NCBI GenBank assembly: GCA_024345305.1
Contig: BRON01000016.1
Coordinates: 1,178,001 to 1,242,000 of the forward strand
DNA length: 64,000 nt
DNA from: Mrakia gelida
Taxonomy: Eukaryota; Basidiomycota; Tremellomycetes; Cystofilobasidiales; Mrakiaceae
Reading direction: 5' to 3'
Shown here: in pieces, positions 24,035-37,171 of the stretch
Numbering within the stretch: the first letter of the stretch is position 1
Layout of the letters: each line of letters starts with the position of its first letter
Made by a program: the position numbers and the translations under genes
Notes under the pieces: model-generated
What the model saw: only the letters and a program-made list of their open reading frames with translations
Told to the model about the DNA's origin: nothing
Databases searched by the model: none

Positions 24035-26307
24035 TCATCTCGTCCTGACTTCCCCGTCCTCTCTCTTCGTTTCGACATCCTCCTCTTCCTCCAAATCTAC
24101 TTCCATCTGAGGCAAAGAGTACTCATCTACCGAATCCGGATCGTAAGTCCCCGTCGAGATGGAAGTGACGTGTCCTGAAGGCAGAGTCTGCACAAAGTCA
24201 AGCTCGGGAGAACGAAGCAGGAGGCGAGCGGCGAGTTCGCTTGGACGACGAGGACGACGATTCGGTGGTAGAGCTGGCGAGGGAGGTCCTTAGATGACCT
24301 GCGAACAAGATGGAAAAAGTCAGAGACGGGTTCGAAGGAGAACGAAAGACGCAGCAGGACGGAACTCACGACTTCATTCCCGAGTCTCACCAACCCACTC
24401 GACACTCTCTCCTCGACCTCGATGCAGCTCTTCGTCTCGACCGTCACTCCCCAACTTCGAGTGTGATCCGCTGAGGTCGCTCCGCTTGACGACTTCTTCC
24501 GCTTCCCAGAAGAGGAAGAGAAGAACCTTCCACTCGACGCGAAAGGAGATCGCCGACGCGATTTCGGCGAGCCGACCTTCGTTGACGCTTGTGACGTTGG
24601 AGGCGAGGGAAGTTGAGGGGGAGCGGTCGATGATCGGGTGGAGGATGGACGAGGTGATTTGTTTTGGTGAGAGGGGAAAGGGTGAAGTCGAGCGGCGTCC
24701 AGGTTTGCTTGATAGGATCGAGCTGCTTCGCGAGGAGAGGTGATGGAGGAGAGGCAGGTGATGGTGATGAGGCGAGGGAGACAGAGAATGCCGATGTCGG
24801 TCCATCTGAGCAAGATAGAAGAGGGAAGAGGAGCAAAAGGTGGTCAGGAAGCGCAACGAAAGACCTGTTGAGCAACGAGGAAGTGGACGTACGACGCGAC
24901 CGAGAGGAAGTAAAGGAGAAAGGACAGCGTTTGGACGACGAAGAGGATGAAACCGTTCCGCATGGAGTTGAAGATCATGAGTTGAAGAAAGCTGGAGGAA
25001 GAGAAGGGAACGGTTGAGTGAGCGATGGATGACGGGATCGAGCCACTCGTCAAAAACGAACTGACCTGTTTGATCGCTCATTTCCGGTCTGATTCGAAAA
25101 CGAGAACGTTGATCAGCGCCTGCAGAGCGGGTCGGTAGAAGGAAGATCCGAGATAAACAAACCTTAGCTCTGAGGCATCGAGGGAAAGAAGGAACGACGA
25201 CGCGTCAACGGGCGAGCTTCGATCGAAAGCAAAGAACGAGGAGCTGAAGCTCACCTTTGCAGATCGAAGCACAACGAGCAACATATAAGAAGGTCGGCGA
25301 TGATTCCAACGAGGAGCCATATTACCTGACGAGGAAACAACGAGGAGAAGTCAGCGTTCGTCGAGCGACCGATGGAAGAGCGAACTTAACGAGAACGTAC
25401 TTTGAGGAGAGGGTAACGAGCAGATCCGAGCAGACTGAGTTTGTTGACAGCGTTGAACTGGCGACTGTGGGAAGAGATAAAAGGGTCAGACTCTGATCAA
25501 GACGCTCGAGATCGCGCGCGAGGACGACTTACAAGTTCGAAAAGTGATTGAACTCGGCCTGCATCCCAAAACCTGCTGAGAACGCGAGGAGAGCGAAGAA
25601 GGTCTTGACTCCAGCTGAGACGAATCGACGCGTCCGATGGGCCGGTCCGTCGATAGCTCGAGAGAAGAGGAAGCTGCGTCCGATAAGGAAGAGTTGGGCG
25701 ACGATGGAGATAAGGATCGAGCTTTGCAACGACGACGCGACGACAACAGACTGTCAGCCACGACCGAACTTTCTTTATGCAGCGTCAAAAGGAGTTGAGA
25801 CTCACACGGAACCCATCACCAAGTCCTCCTTCCTCTTCTTGTAGTTCCCCAAGTTCTTGAGATCTCCGAAACCAAGCCCGAACGTCTTGATCTTCTTCGA
25901 AAGGTCGAGAACCATGAGGAGCATGTTCAGAACGACGAGCAGGATCACAGGTCCTTTGATCCACCCTGGAGAAGAAAGATAGATATCAGTTTCTGATTCG
26001 AGTCGAGACTGGAGGGAAAGAGGCGGCGAATCGAGCTCACATCCATCGCGAGCGAAATAGCGCCGTCGATACGAAGCTGCCTGTTCGAATCGAGAACCGA
26101 GAGCAGATCAGTGTTACGTAGAGCGACTTCGTGAGTGAGCGAAGGAGGACTGAAACTCACCTGCACCATCACGATCCCACACATGAGCTGAGAGAAGTAC
26201 GTTCCAATCACGACGGGGACGAGGAAGGGCGGAGGTCGTCTGGTGCACTCTTCCGCTCGAGAGAAGAGGTCAATCGACGAAGAGATCGATGGATCGATGG
26301 GTGCCAT
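24035..26307 (-). CDS. Multi-pass membrane protein, DUF6534-like
   Basis: Starts MAPIDPSISSSIDLFSRAEE (ATG 26307) and shows a run of hydrophobic segments over successive exons: PFLVPVVIGTYFSQLMCGIV, GWIKGPVILLVVLNMLLMVL, SSILISIVAQLFLIGRSFLF, TFFALLAFSAGFGMQAEFN, VIWLLVGIIADLLICCSLCF, RNGFILFVVQTLSFLLYFLS and DIGILCLPRLITITCLSSIT. That is about seven transmembrane helices. The long cytosolic-looking tail is rich in Ser/Pro and basic residues and ends VETKREDGEVRTR (stop 24035). Architecture and the Asp-Gly-Trp loop recall the basidiomycete seven-helix DUF6534 group, which is of unknown function. Family assignment is tentative; membrane topology is clear. All introns carry the GCTGAC-type branch. 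Confidence 0.7.
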
Positions 26308-26656
26308 TCCCGAGATGCGAAGGAGAGAGAACAAAGGATAAAGTGGGGATGCTGGTTGATGTAGGAAAACAGAAGGAGGAGCGAGGTGTGAGTGAATGAA
26401 CGGGCATTACGGGAAGGAAGGATGAAACTGAAACTCGCCTGGCAGATCGAAAAACGCGCGTCGGACGCCGAGATGAGGGAGAAGTGTTGTGCCTGAGCTG
26501 GCTGGAAGCGAACTCCGAGTCAGTTCCGTCTCGATCCCTCAGCTTCACTCGTACCGGCGACTGGAAAAGAGAGAGGATCGAGCAGAGACTCGGATCTTTG
26601 AGAGGTCGAGATCGCGAGTTGTCTCCTTCTCTGCCCGCGCCTCTTCCCATCCAACT

Positions 26657-27519
26657 CTACCGCTCCTGAACGTTCCCGACCACTGCGCCTTGCAGATGCT
26701 GGGCGAAACAAGAAAAGAGGGAGGGAAAGGTACCTCGGTAGCAAAATCAGGCACGTCGTCGAGCTGGAGATCGAGTCGGAAACTCGGAAGCGAACGAAAC
26801 TGTACGGGCTGCTGTAAAGCAAGCTGCTGAAAGAGGAGATAGAACGTCGAAATCAGTTCTCCTTCACCAGAACTGGCAGATACGTAACGAACATGGAGAG
26901 TAGGGGACTCACCAACGCGATGGAGTGAGCGACGACGCGATCAAACTCAAAACTCGTCTCGTTCTTCCGACACGCGCTTCGACTCTGAAGAACGAGGGAC
27001 AGAGCAGGGTATGACGGCAGCGAGAACGTGCTAGCCCCTTGAACCTCGTGCTGAATGAAAGGATGGAACACAAAGAGGCATTCATCTGAGAGAGACGAAC
27101 GAGAAGAAGCAGATCCGAGTCAGCTCGACGCTATTCGTACCCAGTGGACGAACGAAAGAGAGCAAGACTCACATAGTCGTACAGATGGAGTCGATGAGGA
27201 GTTGACGATAAGGACCGCCACAGTGAGCGTGTAAATGGGTTGTGAAGCGGATCGCAGGTGAGTCGTAGAACTGATTGAAAGGCGGACGAAGCGGACGTGT
27301 CGATGTCCGTCAGACTTCGCTTCGAAGCGTCCCTCTTGGGAACTTGATAGACTCACAGCGTCTTAGCGAGGTAGATATTGAGCGGAGGTAGGCCTGCAAA
27401 GGAAGTATCGGCCCAGGCGAAGGGTGAAGGGATGAAAGCGACGACGGCAGGCGAGAAGGCAGACGCGTTGTTGCGTTCGGCGGAGAGCTGGATGAAAACG
27501 AGAGCGAAACGGGAGTCAA
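26657..27519 (-). CDS. Spliced coding exons of uncertain gene membership
   Basis: Four minus-strand exons keep phase with good GT/AG borders. They read LSAERNNASAFSPAVVAFIP, AGLPPLNIYLAKTL, STTHLRSASQPIYTLTVAVL, ECLFVFHPFIQHEVQGASTF, RSACRKNETSFEFDRVVAHS, QLALQQPVQFRSLPSFRLDL and HLQGAVVGNVQER, with stop TAG 26657-26659. No ATG lies in a suitable place upstream of the first exon. The exons may be the 3' part of the F-box gene immediately upstream, where the frame is broken, or a separate gene with an unseen first exon. The first exon could also end the F-box protein, since AAGACGCTG is followed in frame by TGA. No domain recognised. Confidence 0.45.
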
Positions 27520-27576
27520 GTTGAAGAAGATCGAAGAGATCGTCACGAGTAAAAATCGTAGTGCTGACAACTCACC

Positions 27577-29322
27577 TCAGTCCTCCAGCTCGACCACGAA
27601 CAGATTCCTCCACCTCTGCTTCATCACCGTTCGCAATCCTTTCTCCGTCTCCCTCCTCTCTTCCTCCGAGCAAACGATGAGGACGATCGACCCCCCCCTG
27701 CATCAGATCGAGCCCGAACGCGGAGTTACGACTCATGAGGACGTTGAGAAGCGAGGAGGGATGGTGCCAGGTGGAAGGGAGGAGGGTCTCGACGTGAAGG
27801 CGAAGGACTCGACGACGGTCGAGGGTGAGGGCAGGCAGAGATCCGAGAGAGTCTGCTCTTCCGACGGCCAAGCTGAAGGGTAAGCAGCCCTTGAGGTCCA
27901 ATACCTGGATCCTCGTCCACGCATTGAGGCGAGAAACGGCGAAATGAACAAAGAATTGAGAGGTGCGATCGCGAGGGAACGTGGCGACGAAGAGTCGAGT
28001 TGGGTTGAGATGAGGGAAGAGGTGGGAGTAGAGAGACGCAAAAATTTGAGGGGCATGGAAGTGGGTGCATGTGGTTTTGATACTGTCGAGAGGGATGGGC
28101 TTCGAGTTGACCATCCGAGAGGAGGAGAGCTTGATCACCAAGCCATCGGCGTCGCGGGTCGTCGAGGGAGGGACCGTGGCTCTGAAGTGGAGGGAGAGGG
28201 TTCGGATTTGGAAGAGGGAGAGGAGCGTGTTGATTCGAGATGGAGTGGAAGTCTGGGAGTAAAAGAGAAACAGGTAAGTGAGCAAAAAAGGCTAGGAGTA
28301 GAAGGCGAGACGAGGACCACAGGCGGATGCAAGCTCACGTTCCTCACCTCTTTCCTCTCACTGAACAACGCTTCCAACTGTCTATTTGAGTACACCTCGA
28401 TGGTTTGGTAGAGCATTGGGGTGGTGGATGCCAAGAAGTCGTACGAGACTCCTCCAAGAGCGGCGAGAGTCGAAGGATCCGCTTCCTTGAAGACGAGGGC
28501 GAGGACATCCCATGGGAGTAGTCTGCGACGAGAAGCGAGCTGGGAGGAGGAAGCAGAAAAGACGGTCAGGACAGGCCGAAAGCATAGCAGTCTTGCTTCT
28601 CTCCGAGAAGCTGTTCCTCACTTCTGGCATCTTGGATGACGTCGAGCTGAAGACGAGACAAGGAAGGGAAACGGAGGGAAGGCGGCATGAGCTCGACCAT
28701 CTCGTCTTCCCGTCTACTTTCCTCGTTCAGAAGGCAGCTGATCGACTCACATAGACGATGATTCAAAACGATATCCTTCCTCGGGTTCTACTCGCAAAAA
28801 TTGCAAGAAAAGTCTGGGAAAGAAGGAGAACGGCGATGTTCAGCTTCGATGTTGAGCTCCCCTTGGTTCGATGCCAACCTTCAAGCCCCGTCTTCTTCTG
28901 CCTCCGCCCGCTGACACTCACTTTACGTTTACGATGTCGAGAAAAAGGTTGTGGCGACGCCCTGTCGAGAACGGCAGCTTCTGAAGCGAAGGCATGAAGA
29001 AGGATGATGGAAGTCAGACGCCTTCGAGGTCGAGCTCACGAAACGGAAGGGAAGAGGAGAGCTCGAGAGATCGGCCGGTCTTGACGACGCTTTCCTGCTA
29101 GACCTTTTTCGAAAAAAAAAAGGCTCTCGATCTTACGGATCCCTCGTAACCTCTACGGAGGATCAACTCTTGAAATTCGCACTTCTCGAAGGGTGACTCT
29201 TCGACTCTGGGAGCCGTCGCTCGTGAGCCGAATCTGGAGCTTTGATGACTCCCTTCCCTCGTCGAGCTCACCTCAAACCACCACCGCTTGACCCACCCTG
29301 CTCTCCCTTTCAACAACGCCAT
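27577..29322 (-). CDS. F-box protein (start and C-terminus uncertain)
   Basis: Probable substrate adaptor of an SCF ubiquitin ligase. The F-box-like region reads LASRRRLLPWDVLALVFKEA, DPSTLAALGGVSYDFLASTT and PMLYQTIEVYSNRQLEALFS (about 28400-28540). A long C-terminal region follows in one frame: SRINTLLSLFQIRTLSLHFR, IKTTCTHFHAPQIFASLYSH and SRLNAWTRIQVLDLKGCLPF. A run of eight G/C at 27691-27698 then separates this frame from the more protein-like continuation SIVLIVCSEEERRETEKGLR that ends VVELED and stop 27577. Two starts are possible. ATG 29322 uses extra exons (MALLKGRAGWVKRWWFE, KLPFSTGRRHNLFLDIVNVK, LFLQFLRVEPEEGYRFESSS). ATG 28630 gives MPE followed by an intron. The first would place the start 17 bp from that of SLH1. 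Function beyond the F-box is unknown. Confidence 0.58.
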
Positions 29323-29339
29323 CTCATAACCATCAGCTC

Positions 29340-32300
29340 ATGGCCTCAGCTCTATCGATCCAGGATCTGTTGGATCTCTTCTTGAGGTCGGAAGGAGGAG
29401 CAGAGGGAGCTGGAGAAGGAGGAGCTCAACGAGAGATTGAAGAGTGAGTCCCTTCGTCTTGGTTCGCGAGGTATCTTGGAGGGAAGGAGGGCCAGTAGGG
29501 GTACTTTATGTCTCGAGGAGGTCGGAACGTGGCAAACAGAGCTGAGAAGGAGGTGAGGATGAGGTTGGAGGGAGGAGGACAAGTCGTCCATGTTGAGCTC
29601 GACGATTTGGCTCCTCCCTCGTTTGACCTGGCTTCGCCTTTCTTCTTAGAGATCTCGACAGCTTCAGCTTACGAGGCTCGATGGCGACATAGTCTTCTAT
29701 CTCATATTACCCGTAATCCTCAACCGCTGACCGTCTCGTCTCTGCCTTTGCTCCTTTTTCCTTCAGCCTCCCTCCCCTTCCCTCAGCTTCGAGTCTCACC
29801 CTCCCAGCCCTCCCTCCTCTTCCATTCCGATCTTCCATCCTCCCCGAATCAGGATCCGTCCTCCTACCCATTTGGTCTTCGCCGCCCTCGCCTCAGCCAG
29901 TCCCTCAAGCCTTCGTCGCTCCTCCTGCGAGCTCGCCCTTCGATTTCGACGAGCCCGTCGCTTCGGGTTCTTCTTCAGCTCAGCAAGCACCAGAGCTCGA
30001 TCTTTTGATGGCCAAGCTCGTCTCGTAAGTCTCTTAAACCTCGACTCGTATCCCTTACGGCCAAGAAGCTCAATTCGCTCCTTTGCTTCGTAATCCAGCG
30101 TCGAGCCTTCGCTTCCCCTCCCTCACATCCTCTCCCTCCTCTCTGGCTCGCAAGGGCCCGACGACGTGGCTTCTGGACTCCTGGATACGATCGGATTTGA
30201 CGATGGAGGCTGGGATCTGGTGCAGGAGATCATCGCTTCCGAGAGGGACTCGCTGGTCAGAGTTTTGAAGGACGTCGTGAGTCGCGAGGTCTCTTTTCGT
30301 TGACCTCTTCTCACCCCCGACCCTGATCGAGACTCACCCTCCCTCTCGTTTTTCAGATCAATCCCAACTCCTCTCAACTGCCACCGCCTCTTCCACCGCT
30401 CAACGACAACGCTCATCTCTACATTCCTCCCTCCAACCACGTCCCTCTTCGGCAACTGCTTCAGCAGGAGAGTTCGTCCTCGGCAGCAACGACGTCAGCA
30501 GCTGGGAGTTATAGACCTGGAGCTCAGATGCAGATCAAGGAGAAGAAGATCAAGAGGGCTGGTCATGGTGCGTGCTCGTCCCTCTCTGTTGTTTGAGCGA
30601 GCGAGAGACGAATTTGACACCGCTGTCGCTTCCGCTCTCCGCATCCAGATCTCTTCAACTTCGCTTCCTCGGACGACCCTTCCCACCCCCTTCGAGTGCC
30701 TCGGAATCAACAAGAAGCCGACGAGATGATGGCTGCTACGCTCAGGATGGCTGCGAATCGACCTCAAAATCTGCTCGAGGTCTGTTTCGCTTTCTCTTCT
30801 CACAATCGAGGAGACGCGTCGACTGAGCTGACCAGCCTGCCTCTTCTTTTCAACCACGTTCGGATCTAGGCTGCTACTCCCGAAATCCAGTACCCTCACG
30901 TTTACCAAGCTGCCAAGTCGGCCCTTTCGGGAATGAGCTACGGAGGACGGTTCGCTTTGCCTGTGGGCACGACGAGGGAGGAGTGGCCGGTGAGTCCTCG
31001 TATCTCTCTTCGCATCGACCACACGTCTTTGGATACTCACTAGGTCACTCGTGCTACCCTTCTCTCCCTCCTCAGCTTCACGAGGAAGGTACGTTCGCTC
31101 TCAGCAGCCGTCTCGCTTTCTCGCGTCTCCAATCACACTGACTCTTGTCTTCTCCTTTCAGTCGTCATCCCACCTTCCAACCCCATCCCCATCAAGACTT
31201 CGGAGCGTCTCATCCCCATCACGGAACTCGACGCTCTCTGTGCTGGATCGTTCCCTGTTCGTGATCTCTCCTCATAACTCATCGTCCGACTCGCCGCTGA
31301 CCCTTCGCTTCTTCCCGTCCGCGTCGTTTATATAGGGATACTCCTCGCTCAACAGGATTCAGAGTATCGTCTTCCCTACGGCTTACGGAACTAACGAGAA
31401 CCTGCTCATTTGTGGTACGTCTTCGCATCGTCTCCTCGCCTCTCCTTATCCTCGCTCAACCTAACCTCGGCGCGTCCTTTCCTTTCCTCCTCCTCAGCAC
31501 CGACTGGAGCCGTTCGTCCCTCCCTTCTTACCCCCCCTCTCTTTTCCCACACACTGACCGACTTCCGTTGCTTCTCGCATTTGCACAGGGTAAAACCGAC
31601 GTCGCGATGATGTCCATCCTCCGAGTCCTCTCCCAGAATCTCCTCCCTGGGGCAGGCAAGATCCCCGTCATCGCTCGAAACGACTTCAAGATTATCTACG
31701 TCGCTCCCATGAAGGCTCTCGCGGCTGAGATTACGAGGAAGGTCGGGAAGAGACTCGCTTGGGTGGCGATCAAGGTTAGGGAGTTGACTGGTTAGTTGTT
31801 TTCGAACCACTGGGAAGAGGGAGGGAGGCAGGAGGAGAGCGATAAAACTGACACGCCTTTGTGTTTGCGTCGCAGGTGACATGCAGCTTTCGAGGCAGGA
31901 GATTGCGGATACTCAGATCATTGTTACGACGCCTGAGAAGTGGGATGTCGTTACCCGGAAACCGACGGGGGAGGGAGAGTTGGCTAGCGTACGCTCTCAA
32001 TTTCTCTTCGTCTCGTCCGTCGAAGGAGACGATGGCTGACCTCGTTTCCCCTTTGGCTGTTGCCGGATTCAACAGAAGGTCAAACTACTCATCATCGACG
32101 AGGTCCATCTGCTGAACGAAGAACGAGGAGCTGTCATCGAGACGATCGTCGCGAGGACGCTGAGGCAGGTGAGTCGTTCGAGCTTTCTTCTTCCTCTGTA
32201 ACCTCGAGCTTCGCGCTGACTTCTCTATCTTCCATTCATCAGGTCGAGTCTTCACAATCTCTCATTCGAATCGTCGGTCTTTCGGCTACGCTGCCTAACT

Positions 32301-35300
32301 ACGTCGATGTCAGCGATTTCTTGAGGTGAGCTTCCCTCGTTCCCTCGAATCCCATCAATCCTAAGCCTTCGCTGACTTTCTCTCTTTCTCCTCCCTTTTT
32401 CCTCCCTTCCCCCAGAGTATCTCGCTACCACGGTCAGTAGTGTTTGGACCGTTTGAAGCGAACGGAGATCTTGGCTGATCGTCCCTCGTCTCGTTTCCCT
32501 CGATCAGGTCTCTTCTTCTTCGACGCGTCTTTCCGACCTGTTCCTCTCGAGCAGCACTTCCTCGGAATCAAGGGGAAACCTCAGTCTGCCATCGCCAAGA
32601 AGAACATGGACGAGGTCGTCTTCGAGAAGGTGAGCTCTTCTTCAGACGCGACTCGCCTTCGATTTTCGTTCCCGTTTCGCTGACCTCCCTCCCCCTTTCT
32701 CCCCAACCACTCTTTCAACTCTCCTAGGTCGCCGAACTCGTCCGAGAAGGTCATCAGGTCATGGTCTTCGTCCACGCTCGAAAGGAAACCGTCAAGACCG
32801 GTCTCACGATCCACGAGATGGCTTCGAAGGAAGGGATCCTCGAGGAGTTCGACTGCTCTGGAAACCCGAGATGGGAGACGTTCAAGAAGGATCTCTCGAT
32901 GAGCAAGAACAAGGAGATGAAGCAGCTGTTCGACTGTGGAATTGGGATCCATCACGCTGGAATGTTGCGGAGCGACAGGAACCTGACGGAGAGGATGTTC
33001 GAGAGTGGGAGTTTGAAAGTGAGTCCGATTTCGTTCAAATTGGTTCGAGTTCCTCTTTCGCCCCTTCGAAGGGACCACTGACTCTTCGTTTCTTTTCGGT
33101 CGTCCAAGGTCCTCTGCTGTACGGCTACACTCGCTTGGGGAGTCAATCTCCCGGCTCACGCAGGGGAGTCAACTTTCGCTCGCTCTCTTTGCCGTTCGAG
33201 AACGACTTGAGCTGACTCCCTCTTTTTCGCCATCTTCAGTCATCATCAAGGGAACTCAAGTCTACGATTCGTCGGTCGGAAAGTTCCAGGACCTCTCAAT
33301 CCTCGACGTGCTTCAGGTTCGTCTTTCCTCTTCGCGATGTCACGACCCCGACTTCGAGCTGACCTTCATTTTCGCTTTCGACGACTTCAGATCTTCGGAC
33401 GAGCTGGTCGACCAGGATACGAGACTAGTGGAGTCGGTTTCATTTGCACGACTCACGATAAGGTCAGCACCTTCTCCACTTCCTCGCGTGCTTCTTGCGA
33501 CGAGCAACTCTGACGACGCGTCTATCTTCCCCTTCTTCAGCTGGATCATTACCTCGATGCGATCCTCTCCCAAGTATGTTCCACCATTTTTTGATCCTCG
33601 ACCTGCCTATAACACTCGTACTGATCTATCCTTCCTCCTCTCAACAGCATCCCATCGAGTCCAAGTTCGTTCGCCCAGTTTCGACTTCCCCTCGGGCACT
33701 CATCTCGCTGACCGTCTTTTTCTTTCTCTCTCAGATTCGTCGCCGGTATGATCGACTCGATGAACGCCGAGATTGCCCTAGGAACCATCACCAACGTCAA
33801 CGAAGCAGTCCAATGGATGGGCTACACGTATCTCTTCGGTGAGCATTCGTTCTCGCCCTCCTCCTCTTCGTTCCGTCGAGCGTCTTCGAATCGCTGACCG
33901 AGCTCGACCTTCCTCCCTTCGTTCCCTTCTCTAGTTCGGATGAAGAAGAACCCTTTCAACTACGGTATGCCTCACGACGTGACGGCCGACGACCCCCAAC
34001 TCGGAAACAAGAGGAATCAACTCGTCACTCTCGCTGCGAAGAAGCTTGTCGAGGCCAAGATGATCGAGTTCGATCAGGTTACTGGGAAGATGCTGGTGAC
34101 GGATTTGGGGAGGATTGCTGCCAAGTACTGTGAGTCGAGTCGAGTCGAGTCGAGTCGAGTCTTGATCCTCCCTCGCGTCCTCGAAACGAAACGACGAGCT
34201 GACCTCCTTGCGTCTCTTCTCCCCGCAGACATCCGAGTCGAATCCATCGAGGTCTTCAACGCCGAGTTCAAGCCCAAGATGACGGAAGCCGACGTTCTCG
34301 CCATGCTCTCGATGTCTACAGAGGTTCGTTCGCTTTTCCTCTTCCCTCCTCGATCGCTCGATGTAGTCGCTCGCTGACACGACGCCCCCTCCCTCCATTC
34401 GATCCACAGTTCGACCAGATCCAAGTTCGAGAGACGGAGCTTCCAGAACTGAAGCATCTCATGGATGACATCATTCCCTGTCAAGTCAAGGTGAGTTCCG
34501 ATCTCGACGCGTTTCGAGCTTTGACCTTCGACGCGTTCGCTGCAAACGCTTCTCGACGTTACTGACGCCCTTTCGTTCCTTAATTTGCTAGGGAGGAACC
34601 GACACCAGTCAAGGAAAGGTCAACATCCTACTCCAAGCCTATATCTCGAAGGCCTACGTCGAGGACTTCGCTCTCGTTTCCGACACTGGTTTCGTTCAAC
34701 AGGTTCGTTCTTCCTCCTCATCTTGGCCCTCAGATCGAATTCTCAACTGACCCCAAACCTCACCTTCTCTTTCACAGAACGCCGGCAGAATCATCCGAGC
34801 CCTGCTTGAGATCGCCATCAGTCGTCGTTGGGCAGGCTCGTCGTCGGTCCTCATGTCGCTCAGCAAAGCCATCGAAAAGAAGATGTGGCCGTTCGACCAC
34901 CCGATGTCGCAGTTCAACCTCTCTCGGGACGTCCTCTACAACCTCCAACGGTTCGCCGACGACCTCCCAGTCTCGGATCTCGCCGCGTCGAACGCAGACG
35001 ATCTCGGGACCCTCATCCATCTCAACAAGTTCCACGGAGCAGCTCTTCTCGCGGCGGCGAAGCAGTTCCCTACGATCGGGATTCGATACGTCCTCCACCC
35101 TCTCGGCCACGACCTCCTCGAGATTGGAATCGAACTCGACAGGGAGTTCGAATGGAGCGAGAAGGCTCATGGATCAGTCGAGCCGTTCTACGTCTGGGTC
35201 GAGGATCACGAGGGAGTCAACATCCTCCAGTGGGCGAACGTCCTCTTCCGTCCCAGCACCTCCTCCATCCACCTCGACTTCATCATTCCAATTCGCTCGG

Positions 35301-37171
35301 AACGTCCTCCTTCGGTCACCATCCGAGTCACGTCGGATCGATGGATGGACGCTGGAGATACCGCCTTCGTCTCCTTCGAGAACCTCGTCATGCCTCATCC
35401 CTCGTCGGCTCACACCCCCCTCCTCGACCTTCCCTACCTCCCAATCTCAACCCTCCGAAACGCTCCGCTCCAAGCCGTCTACGCGTCGGAGTTCGGAGCT
35501 CTCAACGCGATTCAAACTCAGTCGTTCTGGTCGACGTACCAAAGCCAGGCGAACGTCCTCGTTTGCGCTCCTGGAGCTTCTGGGAAGTCTGTGCTAGGAG
35601 AGTTGGCGATCTGGTAAGTGCATCAACTACTCTTCCGTGCCTCCTTTTTCTTCTAGCCCGAGCTCACTCCCTTCTTCTCGCCGTCGCGCTCTCGCAGGAA
35701 CACCTTCCGACACGACGCTCAAGCTCGCGTCCTCTTCGTCACGGCTCAACGGCACTCGGCTCGAGACCTCGCGTCGCGTCTTCAATCGACGTTCGGGGAG
35801 CAACTCGGGATATCCTTCCCTTTCCTCCTCAAACCCACCGACTTCCAGGACCAAGGATCAGCAGCAGGATCGGTCTCCATCACTCATCCCCAAGCCCTCC
35901 TCGCCCGACTCTCCCACTCCCAAATCGACAAGTGGGCTCGAGACCTCTCCCTCATCATCGTCGACGACCTCCATCTTCTCGACGACGGATACGAGCTCGC
36001 CATCTCTCGACTTCTCGCCGCGTCGAAGGTCGCCGACGTTCGAGTCATCGGACTCTCCTCCTCCCTCAACGATCCCGTCGATCTAGGAGGATGGCTCGGA
36101 GTCGATCCCCTCTCCATCATCAGCTTCCGACCCAAGGATCGAGGATCAGCACTCTCAACGACGGTCCAGACGTTCAACATGCCTCACTCGGCGATGCTCT
36201 TCAAATCCATGAGCAAACCGACGTTCGACGCGATCAACGCCTCCCCAGGAGAACCGGCCATCCTCTTCGTCTCATCGAGGAGCCAATGCCTATCAGTCGC
36301 CTCGGATCTCATCACTCAGTCGGGAACGGAGATGGACATCAACGGGTTCCTTGGAACGACAGCGGAACAACTCGAGCCTTACCTCGGACGACTTCGAGAT
36401 CGAACTCTCGTCGACCCTCTCCTCCACGGAATCGGAATCTACCACGACGCCCTCTCCCCTTCGGATGCCTCCCTCGTCCTCGAACTCTTCGCCTCGACGG
36501 TCATCGGAGTCCTCGTCGTTCCTCGCGAGGCATGCTGGACTCTCCCCGTTCAAGCCTCGACCGTCGTCGTCATGTCCACTCAATACGTTCAACTTCGACC
36601 AGGAGAGTCCACTCGAGGAGGAGATCGTCAAATCAGGAACTACTCGATGCAGGAGCTCTTCAAGATGCAGTCGTTCGCCGTCCAACCCATCCCTTCGTCC
36701 CTCTCCGCCTCCCCTCCTCCCACCGGTCGCTTCGTCCTCCTCTGTCAAGCCGAGCACCGAGACTCTTTCGTTCGCTTCCTCGCCGATGGACTACCCCTCG
36801 AATCAACCCTCCACAAGACACCAGCTCTTCGGAACGCCATCCAAGCGGAGATGAGAAGGGGAAACATCATCTCGAGGCAGGACGGGATCGACTTCCTCTC
36901 CCACACCTTCCTCGCGAGGAGGGTGCAGTCGAACCCCACCTACTACGACGTCGAGCCTGGAGGAGATGAAGGATACGAGGAGATGGAGGGATGGGATGGA
37001 GTGAAGGATCGACTGTCTCGGATCGTCGACGAGTGCATGCAGGGAGAGAAGGAGCTGTTCGACTCGAGGAAGAAGGAGGAGAAGAAGGCGTCGAAGGTCT
37101 TGGAGGTGGTGAAGGACAATTCGGTTAGACACGTACCTGGTTCGGCGCCGGTAGTTGAGGTTGGGAAGTGA
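29340..37171 (+). CDS. SLH1: Slh1/ASCC3-type Ski2-like RNA helicase (RQT complex)
   Basis: Large tandem-cassette helicase that, in the ribosome quality-control trigger complex, splits collided ribosomes. N-terminus [20 protein letters not shown]. The first cassette is intact: [20 protein letters not shown], Walker [59 protein letters not shown], Walker [47 protein letters not shown] and a motif VI region. Sec63-like sequence follows, with [20 protein letters not shown] and [20 protein letters not shown]. The second cassette has [34 protein letters not shown] and [15 protein letters not shown], but no recognisable motif VI. The tail is charged and ends [13 protein letters not shown], stop 37169-37171. 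Exons are small up to about 34.8 kb; the last 2.4 kb has a single intron near 35614-35698. MKALAAE, LTGDMQLS and ARKETVKT favour Slh1 over spliceosomal Brr2. Confidence 0.95.
34131..34162 (+). repeat. GAGTC pentanucleotide repeat inside an SLH1 intron
   Basis: Six tandem GAGTC-type units directly after the donor site (GTGAGTCGAGTC...). Being intronic, copy-number changes would be tolerated; a possible length polymorphism. Confidence 0.8.
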
